A DNA stretch of 33,259 nt, from NCBI GenBank assembly GCA_012727415.1, contig JAAYHI010000160.1, positions 1 through 33,259 on the forward strand. Direction: 5' to 3'. A program made the translations under genes and the position numbers. The DNA is from Bacillota bacterium (GTDB taxonomy: Bacteria > Bacillota > Proteinivoracia > UBA4975). Below are positions 27,222-33,259 of the stretch, piece by piece. The notes under the pieces are model-generated. The model had not been told where the DNA came from. It worked only from the letters and a program-made list of their open reading frames with translations, and did no database searches. Within the stretch, counting starts at the first letter, position 1. Each line of letters starts with the position of its first letter.

Positions 27222-28223
27222 CTAGGATCCTATGAAAGAAAAAGTAATTTCCAGGGTAAAGGGTACTCCGTCAGCGGTAACGCAGTTCATAGTCATCACC
27301 TGACTCTGGCCAATTATCTCATAGACCCAGGTAGGATTGCCCACAAGGACACTGCCGAACAATGCTAACTCAATTTCAAACCACTGCCCGCTTCGGGGAG
27401 TTCCATCTTCATTCTTGAAGTTGACAGTGGAGCCACCGGCAGAAACACCTTGAATTTCAGGAATAGCGGCCAAGTTATAAAAAGCAGTTTTTAATCCCGT
27501 AGCCTGCAAAGCAGTGTAGGAACCCATATTCTGCGCTTCCGGCGAGAAGATAAAGGTCATCACCATATTTTCAACGTCCAATTCCACCAACAATTTATTC
27601 GGAGGATCAGTCTTAGGCGCCTGATTATTAATAGTATTGGAAAATTCTATCGTAGCGTAGTAAATAGTGCCCAGGGCAGCCATCTTGTCTTCTAAGCCAA
27701 ACAGTTTCTCAAGATTTTCCACTAGTCCCTGCTGCTCACTGCCCAAAGCGTCTATGATTCTCCGGGCACCTTCCACCAAGTCCTTATCCTGGAATATTAA
27801 CTCCTCGAATTCGGGAAGGGAGTTTATCAGCAGCTGAGCAAATTCGACACCTAAGGACTCAACTACCGCATTCACACAAGTGAAACTGCCTGCGCCTCTC
27901 ACGGCAAGCAATTCTGCCGCTAACAGGGATACATATTCTGTATCCAGGTTATACCCTAACTCATTCAAAATCAAAGTGTAGCTTTCACCTGACCCAACCG
28001 CGCCCCGAGCAATTAAGGCCTGACGATTTGCTTGGAGCACCGGAATGTATTCCATCAGGACTGTCTCCATGACAGCTACATCTTCAGCATGATTCAGGGC
28101 GTCGATAAATGACTTCTTGTCATATTCCTTCCGGACATCAGTTTGGATACAGCTATGTTGTTTTTCCTGCAGTTTTTTCGCTTCCCCTACTCGCTTACGT
28201 CAAAACATAACTGGCTGACCCAT
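27222..28223 (-). pseudogene. Uncharacterised protein gene with in-frame TGA at codon 8 (28200-28202); uninterrupted part 27222..28199
   Basis: ATG 28221-28223 with SD GGGAGG (28230-28235, 6-nt spacing) and TATAAT (28265-28270) upstream. Frame reads MGQPVMF*RKRVGEAKKLQEKQHSCIQTDVRKEYDKKSFIDALNHAEDVAV-METVLMEYIPVLQ..., the last part being the 282-aa ORF in the track. No SD precedes ATG 28070. Pseudogene versus recoded gene is unresolved. Confidence 0.6.
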
Positions 28224-28264
28224 CTTTCGCCTCCCTTATGCTGAAATTATCAGTGATTGCCGCT

Positions 28265-28270
28265 ATTATA
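28265..28270 (-). promoter_or_regulatory. Candidate -10 element (TATAAT) for the TGA-interrupted gene
   Basis: Minus strand caaaatctgtcacagggttgttgTATAATagcggc, about 40 nt upstream of ATG 28223; no strong -35. Confidence 0.45.
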
Positions 28271-28450
28271 CAACAACCCTGTGACAGATTTTGCATTTGG
28301 CAGTTGTTTTTCTGCAATGAATGCTAATTGATACTTTGGCAGATTTTGTCTTTGAAAATTGGTGACAATGGTATTCGACTTAATTCCATATAGGTAATAT
28401 ATTTCTCCTGGATTGAATAGATTTTTCAAGAAATATTTCCGCCTGAGGAT

Positions 28451-28482
28451 ATAAAAAACTCCTTGGAAATCCTCCAAGGAGT
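28451..28482 (-). terminator. Rho-independent terminator downstream of the LCP gene
   Basis: Minus strand ACTCCTTGGA-ggatt-TCCAAGGAGT-TTTTTAT: perfect 10-bp stem followed by T run. Confidence 0.9.
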
Positions 28483-28531
28483 CTGTACCAGCCTGCAATT
28501 GAGTGAACTGCGAGACGGGCAAAAAAATGTC

Positions 28532-29698
28532 CTAAGTCTGGTCAGGGTCCTCGGGGTCCTCGGGTTCCTCAGGGTCCTCAGGGTCCTCGTCACTTTCTTC
28601 AGTAAATTCTTCCTCCGGCAGCGGGTCAAAGATTACATCAGTTTTATCCGGTTTTACTTCCAGCCCCCAGATATCATAGAGCATCTTGGCGCGGGCTTTC
28701 TGGTTGATAATGAGGTAACTGTACGACTTGGTCCAGCTTTCACTCAGGCGCCCCCATTTAAAAGAAGTAGGCATGACATAGGTAGAGATTTTTTCTGCAT
28801 CCAGAGTATTCATCCCGTAATGGGCCAAAGACATAATCTGTTCCATGGTGAGATTGGTCTTTACGTTATCGGCAACGGCGGCATATATTTTGGGGATCCG
28901 CAGGAGATTTCCGGTGGACTTTAACTGCTTAAACAACTCCATCATAATATCCTGTTGATTCTCAACTCTTTTAATATCCCCCATTGAGTACTGGCGATCC
29001 CTGACAAAGATCAGCAACTGGGCGCCGTTTAAAACCTTTTTGCCCTTCTCGAGTAACAGTCTTCCTGATTTGCTGTATATGTTTTTGGGAACATCATATT
29101 CTACTCCCCCGATGGCATCGACGATGCTTTTTACCGATTCCATGTCCACAGAGACATAGTAATGGATCGGCACACCCTTGAGGGCCATGCTGACAGTTTC
29201 CACCTGGTAGAGCATGCCTTTCTCATACTTTTCCTCGTCGGTCTTGCCGCCGCCGTACCGCCAGCCATAGTAATATGCGCTGTTAATCTTGTCACGGCCG
29301 CCGCCTCTCTTGTAAATAGGAACAAGGGTGTCCCGGGGAATGCTGACTACAGCGGCGGTGCCATCCTTCAAATTGATAGAAGCCAGCATTATTGTATCTG
29401 CCCGGTAAGTTGCATATACTTCATCACGGGCGAGATTCCTGTCGAAACCGAAGAGGACAATATTAATTATGTCTTTAGAGAAAGCATCCCTGACATCCAG
29501 TATTTGCTGTTCATGAGCAGCATTGGCTTCAGGAAAGCTGATTTTCCCCCCGAGAACGCCCTCATAGTTCCCGATTCGAAAATGCCAATACGCACCTGCG
29601 CAACCGACGACGGTTACAAGCGCCAGGGCGATTACAATAATGATTTTATTCCGCCTGCGCTTCTTTGCCTGTTTGGTTTTGACCCTGCTATGCCCCAC
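28532..29698 (-). CDS. LytR-CpsA-Psr (LCP) family cell-wall polymer ligase
   Basis: N-terminal TM; ADTIMLASINLKDGTAAVVSIPRDTLVPI...DKINSAYYYGW...IVDAIGGVEYDVPKNI...LNGAQLLIFVRDRQYS. GTG start at 29698 after AGGTG preferred to the ORF-track start. Confidence 0.92.
   Translation of the reverse strand: MGHSRVKTKQAKKRRRNKIIIVIALALVTVVGCAGAYWHFRIGNYEGVLGGKISFPEANAAHEQQILDVRDAFSKDIINIVLFGFDRNLARDEVYATYRADTIMLASINLKDGTAAVVSIPRDTLVPIYKRGGGRDKINSAYYYGWRYGGGKTDEEKYEKGMLYQVETVSMALKGVPIHYYVSVDMESVKSIVDAIGGVEYDVPKNIYSKSGRLLLEKGKKVLNGAQLLIFVRDRQYSMGDIKRVENQQDIMMELFKQLKSTGNLLRIPKIYAAVADNVKTNLTMEQIMSLAHYGMNTLDAEKISTYVMPTSFKWGRLSESWTKSYSYLIINQKARAKMLYDIWGLEVKPDKTDVIFDPLPEEEFTEESDEDPEDPEEPEDPEDPDQT
28545..28589. 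repeat. Tandem 9-nt minisatellite, five copies of GGGTCCTC[G/A] (one variant copy GGTTCCTCA)
   Basis: Read directly: gggtcctcg gggtcctcg ggttcctca gggtcctca gggtcctcg; encodes the acidic EDP-rich C-terminus of the LCP protein. Confidence 0.9.
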
Positions 29699-29839
29699 TG
29701 TGATACACCTCGCAATTGACATTATTGCATGTTAATACTGCCATATCGCAACTATTAATAATATATGCTGCATGCACCCGGTGCAGCCTGACCGGGGATA
29801 ATTCAAACCCCATGTTCCTGCGGCAAGTAAAGCACTGGC

Positions 29840-30049
29840 TTAGTGACAACTGGAACAATTGCCGCCTTTGCAGCCGCTGCATCCATCCTGCCCGCCCCTG
29901 ACTCCGGGACAGGCAAAAGCGGATACCATGCGTTGAAGGGACTTTTCCCCGCAGCGGGGACAAACCATATCTTCCCCTGATTCGTTCATTTTACACAGCT
30001 TTTCGCTGCGCTGCCCGCACTTAGTGCATTGAAACTCATAGATCGGCAT
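29840..30049 (-). CDS. FmdB-family zinc ribbon protein
   Basis: MPIYEFQCTKCGQRSEKLCKMNESGEDMVCPRCGEKSLQRMVSAF: canonical FmdB CxxC...CxxC. Confidence 0.92.
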   Translation of the reverse strand: MPIYEFQCTKCGQRSEKLCKMNESGEDMVCPRCGEKSLQRMVSAFACPGVRGGQDGCSGCKGGNCSSCH

Positions 30050-30078
30050 GGATTTTCACCTCTTAGTTCATTATAATG

Positions 30079-30087
30079 ATTATACCA
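30079..30087 (-). promoter_or_regulatory. Candidate extended -10 promoter (TGGTATAAT) for fmdB-like gene
   Basis: Minus strand attcctggTATAATcattataatgaactaagaggtgaaaatccATG; identical TGGTATAAT to the operon promoter candidate. Confidence 0.4.
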
Positions 30088-30112
30088 GGAATAGGCAATG
30101 AGGAGTGCTAAT

Positions 30113-30619
30113 ATGCAAACAGACCTTACCCGCTCCCTGACCCGGGGCGGAATGATAGCTGCAATATATGTTATTCTCACCCTTTCCCTGGGGCAACTTT
30201 CCTATGGCCTGCCCCTGGGACCGGTATTAATTCAGTTTCGCCCTGCAGAAGCCCTTACCGTGCTGCCAATCCTCTTCCCCGAGGCTGTCCCCGCCCTGTT
30301 CCTGGGGGTCTTTATCGCCAACATACCCTTTGGCTGGGTGGATATGATTTTGGGCAGCCTCCTGACTTTGGCGGCAGCCGTCGTCACCCGCAGGATGCGC
30401 ACCAGCCTTGTCGCCTGGTTTAGCCCGGTTATCTTTAACGCCTTGGGAGTCAGCATATACCTGGCTTATTTCATCACCAACCAGTGGTGGACACCCACCT
30501 ACTGGCTTGCGTATTTCCAGCAGGTATTGTCTATCGGCATCAGTGAGGCCCTGGTGGTATTTGGACTGGGACTGCCCCTCATTACCTACCTGCGCAAGAA
30601 CATCTTTGGCGAATATTAA
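30113..30619 (+). CDS. queT: QueT-type ECF substrate-binding membrane protein (queuosine precursor transporter family)
   Basis: TRGGMIAAIYVILTLSLGQLSYGLPLGPVLIQFRPAEALTVLPILFPEAVPALFLGVFIAN: QueT/ECF S-component signature. ATG 30113 preceded by AGGAG. Confidence 0.85.
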   Translation: MQTDLTRSLTRGGMIAAIYVILTLSLGQLSYGLPLGPVLIQFRPAEALTVLPILFPEAVPALFLGVFIANIPFGWVDMILGSLLTLAAAVVTRRMRTSLVAWFSPVIFNALGVSIYLAYFITNQWWTPTYWLAYFQQVLSIGISEALVVFGLGLPLITYLRKNIFGEY

Positions 30620-30651
30620 GGAAAACTACCCAGTCGTTGAGTAGTTTCCTT
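30618..30651. terminator. Candidate convergent hairpin between queT and the second LCP gene
   Basis: AAGGAAAACTAC-ccagtcgttga-GTAGTTTCCTT, overlapping the stop codons of both convergent genes; no long T run. Confidence 0.5.
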
Positions 30652-31799
30652 TAAGGATCAGATGGGTAATCGTCCCCCTCGCCCTCAGATTTGGGGGGGT
30701 CTTTTTTTTCTACCGGCAGCACCTTATCGGGAGGGCCAGGCTCCACCACTATTCCCCATATTTCCTCAATGAGCTTTGCTCTTTTGGGATGGTCGAGAAG
30801 GTAATAGGGAAGTTTTTGGTCCCGGCGGCCGGGGATCCCCCCAGACTCATACCTTCCTTCCAGGACGTGGGTGGAAATGTCGCTGGAACTTACCTCCTGG
30901 GAGGCAAAGAGGGCTAAAGCCATAATTTGCTCTAAAGAAAGGTTGGTCCTGACCTCATTTTTCATTTTCAGGAGTATTGTTGGAGCGTGAAGGAGGGTCT
31001 TGGTCTTTTTAAACTGATTTAATCCCGCTATAAGAATATCCTGTTGATTACCAGCCCTTATTGCATCCGAAGAGCCCTTGCGGTCGCGAACATAGTACAT
31101 AAACTTGCGGCCGTTGAGCTTTTGATAGCCCTTTTCCACCAGTAGTTGCCCTCTCCGGGAATAGATATCTTTGGGAACATCGTACGACACGCCGCCAATT
31201 AAATCGACTAATTCCTCAACGGCATCCAGATCCATGGCAACATAGAAGTGGATGGGCACCCCGCCCAGAATTGAACTTATCGTCTCAACCTGAGTGGTGA
31301 TGCCGGCTGCCACCCTGTCCTCCATGGGCAACCCTTTGTCCTTAGACCAGCCCCAATAGTTGGCGTGATTAATTTTATCTTTGAAACTGTCATAGCCGTA
31401 TATCGGAACGAGGCTGTCCCGGGGAATGCTGACCAGGTTTACCTTGGCAGTGTCAAGATTAATAGCCGCAACCATAATGGTATCCACAAGCCCGGTATAA
31501 CCCTTTACCCTCTGTTGAGAGCGGGCAGCATTATTGTCATGACCGAGAAAGGCGATATTGATAATCTTTTCCCCTGAAAACGCTTCACTTATATCTGGAG
31601 AGTCGTCCTCACTAGCCCCGCCCCCCCAATCGATATCGTCAAAGACCTTGTCGGGATCGGTCAGGTGGCTGTAGTACAGGGCTAGAGCAGTACCCATACA
31701 TAACACAAGGATTAGCGCAATCAATGCTGTACGTTGGAGTTTGCCCATTCCCCGAATCCACTGCCACAGGCGTTGAAAAATATTAGGCTTGTTTTCCAT
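30651..31799 (-). CDS. LytR-CpsA-Psr (LCP) family protein
   Basis: VDTIMVAAINLDTAKVNLVSIPRDSLVPIYGYDSFKDKINHANYWGW...VDLIGGVSYDVPKDIYS...LNGRKFMYYVRDRKGS; N-terminal TM. Confidence 0.92.
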   Translation of the reverse strand: MENKPNIFQRLWQWIRGMGKLQRTALIALILVLCMGTALALYYSHLTDPDKVFDDIDWGGGASEDDSPDISEAFSGEKIINIAFLGHDNNAARSQQRVKGYTGLVDTIMVAAINLDTAKVNLVSIPRDSLVPIYGYDSFKDKINHANYWGWSKDKGLPMEDRVAAGITTQVETISSILGGVPIHFYVAMDLDAVEELVDLIGGVSYDVPKDIYSRRGQLLVEKGYQKLNGRKFMYYVRDRKGSSDAIRAGNQQDILIAGLNQFKKTKTLLHAPTILLKMKNEVRTNLSLEQIMALALFASQEVSSSDISTHVLEGRYESGGIPGRRDQKLPYYLLDHPKRAKLIEEIWGIVVEPGPPDKVLPVEKKDPPKSEGEGDDYPSDP

Positions 31800-31869
31800 G
31801 GGTACACCTCCTTAGCAATTCATTATACTCCATCAGCACCTAATAATTCATTTCCAAAAAATGCTTGGA

Positions 31870-32313
31870 TTAAGGGACACTGGCCCCGTTAACGGCAGGG
31901 GGACTGACAATGAGATCTGCCTCTAAACTGAGTACAGTTCCGTCTTTCCCGCGGCGTCCCTGCAGAACCAGCTTATATGTACCGGGCACCAAGGTGCTCG
32001 CAGGAATATAATAGAGCGTCTGTTCCCTGGTGGTGGAAAACATCGGTGACCCCGCCTTGCGATATTCAAACCACTTGCCGTCGCCATCCATTCGAAAAAT
32101 ATCGATGCCTTCCCAGTCTACGGGAATAAATAATTCTTCTTTTCCCGGATTGTTCAGGACCAGCTTAATCTCATCGTCGGGAGACAATGGAGGTGAGGCA
32201 ACATTTAATGACAAGGTCGCTTTGGCATTGCCAAAGCATCCTGAGATAAAAGCAATCAGGATTAGCATGGCAAGTCCCCTGGTTCTCTTATCTGCAAACC
32301 CTTTCACTTTCAC
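31870..32313 (-). CDS. putative lipoprotein with Ig-like/BsuPI-like beta domain
   Basis: Signal and lipobox MLILIAFISGC; beta-rich remainder (SLNVASPPLSPDDEIKLVLNNPGKEELFIPV). Confidence 0.65.
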   Translation of the reverse strand: MKVKGFADKRTRGLAMLILIAFISGCFGNAKATLSLNVASPPLSPDDEIKLVLNNPGKEELFIPVDWEGIDIFRMDGDGKWFEYRKAGSPMFSTTREQTLYYIPASTLVPGTYKLVLQGRRGKDGTVLSLEADLIVSPPAVNGASVP

Positions 32314-32369
32314 CCCTCCCCATTTTCATCCCTATTATATTCGACGCCGGTGACAGCTTATTGGTTTAA

Positions 32370-33259
32370 TTAATAAATTTTTTCTGCAGTATATTGCCAG
32401 GCAGTCGCAGCCAAGAGAGCAGTACCCAGCCAGAGGATCGACTCATCAAAGCCAAAGCGACTATGATGGTGCGGATAATCTGCCGCTGGATTGCCTGCGC
32501 CCAAGAGGAAAAAAGTGCCGGGCACTTCTTGCAGGAAATAAGATACATCTTCACTGACCATAAGGGGATACTCCAGAACCTTAACATTTTCTTCACCGAC
32601 GAGAGAAGTGGCAATTCCGTTGAAAAATCTTGTAAACTGAGGATCGTTGACCACCGGAGGATAGCCTTGATCAAATGTTAATCTGTACTTCCCCTTCCAG
32701 GCAGAACATATTCCCGACATTACTTCCTCAAGCCGAGTTTTTAAGGTCGCTCCCGCCTCGTGGTGGAAATAGCGAATGGTTCCCTGGAGGTAAACCTCGG
32801 CGGGAATAATGTTGTGGGTCTGGCCCCCATGGATTTGGCCCACAGTCAGCACGGCAGGGTACAAGGGAGATATCTCCCGGGTAAGAATGCGCTGCCAGGC
32901 GGTGATAATTTCGGCACTGATCACCACCGGGTCGATTGTGTTATGGGGCATGGCCCCGTGCCCCTCCCGGCCGGTAACCCATGCTTCGAAAACATTTACT
33001 GCTGCCATAATGGGACCATAGGTAAGGCCGACCTGGCCCAGGGCCAGTTCTGGAGACAATGTGCCCAGGTGGCAGGCGACAACAGCCTCAACCTGATGAC
33101 GCACCAGGACACCGTCGTCAATCATGGCTTTGGCACCATGCCAACCTTCCTCTCCCGGCTGGAAGATAAGAACCACAGTCCCTGAAAGTTCCTGCCTTCT
33201 GCGGGCGAGAAGCATTGCTGCTCCCAAGCCCATGGCGATATGGCCGTCATGGCCACAGG
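32370..33259 (-). CDS. M20-family amidohydrolase (partial, runs off right edge)
   Basis: Reads upstream of ATG 33233 as CGHDGHIA-MGLGAAMLL; FQPGEEGWHGAKAMIDDG, GREGHGAMPHNTIDPV, GGQTHNIIPAEVYLQGTIR. Confidence 0.93.
   Translation of the reverse strand, partial: CGHDGHIAMGLGAAMLLARRRQELSGTVVLIFQPGEEGWHGAKAMIDDGVLVRHQVEAVVACHLGTLSPELALGQVGLTYGPIMAAVNVFEAWVTGREGHGAMPHNTIDPVVISAEIITAWQRILTREISPLYPAVLTVGQIHGGQTHNIIPAEVYLQGTIRYFHHEAGATLKTRLEEVMSGICSAWKGKYRLTFDQGYPPVVNDPQFTRFFNGIATSLVGEENVKVLEYPLMVSEDVSYFLQEVPGTFFLLGAGNPAADYPHHHSRFGFDESILWLGTALLAATAWQYTAEKIY

Noticed and set aside
28140-28202. Selenocysteine insertion element after the in-frame TGA
   Set aside because: No convincing bacterial SECIS hairpin seen by eye in the ~40 nt after the TGA (direct AAGCG repeats rather than an inverted repeat); kept only as a possibility to test.
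28250-28522. 90-aa minus ORF between LCP gene and the TGA-interrupted gene
   Set aside because: Spans the LCP terminator and the promoter region of the next gene; no family resemblance.
30050-30112. preQ1 riboswitch upstream of queT
   Set aside because: Leader too short and the characteristic A-rich tail/hairpin pattern is not visible.
1-33259. CRISPR arrays, tRNA/rRNA genes, transposases or integrases
   Set aside because: No repeat-spacer pattern, no tRNA-like T-loop context and no recombinase-family translations were recognised in the window.

Overview
Low-GC Gram-positive-type (Firmicutes/Clostridia-like) locus dominated by one long minus-strand surface-polysaccharide cluster, about 21.8 kb to the left edge. 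The cluster holds a phosphohexomutase, a WbpM/PglF-like dehydratase, two DegT aminotransferases, UDP-GlcNAc 6-dehydrogenase, Gfo/Idh oxidoreductase, hexapeptide acetyltransferase, four GT4 glycosyltransferases, Wzz, Wzy, UDP-GlcNAc 2-epimerase, a MurJ-type flippase, a class D-like sortase, a small phosphoglycosyl transferase, GNAT, PLP-deaminase-like and ATP-grasp proteins. The gene set is consistent with a complete WbpA/B/E/D/I-type route to UDP-ManNAc(3NAc)A plus a bacillosamine-like initiating sugar. To the right are a CWB2 + SH3 + GH18 surface protein, a divergent solitary asparagine-synthetase-like gene lacking the N-terminal catalytic Cys, an RluA pseudouridine synthase, two LytR-CpsA-Psr (LCP) proteins, FmdB, QueT, a lipoprotein and a partial M20 amidohydrolase. 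The most unusual observation is an uncharacterised gene (27222..28223, minus) that has a promoter-like -10, an ideal Shine-Dalgarno, an ATG and a terminator, but an in-frame TGA at codon 8 followed by a continuous 325-codon frame. No tRNA, rRNA, CRISPR or transposon was recognised. All family assignments are from reading the translations; no database search was run.
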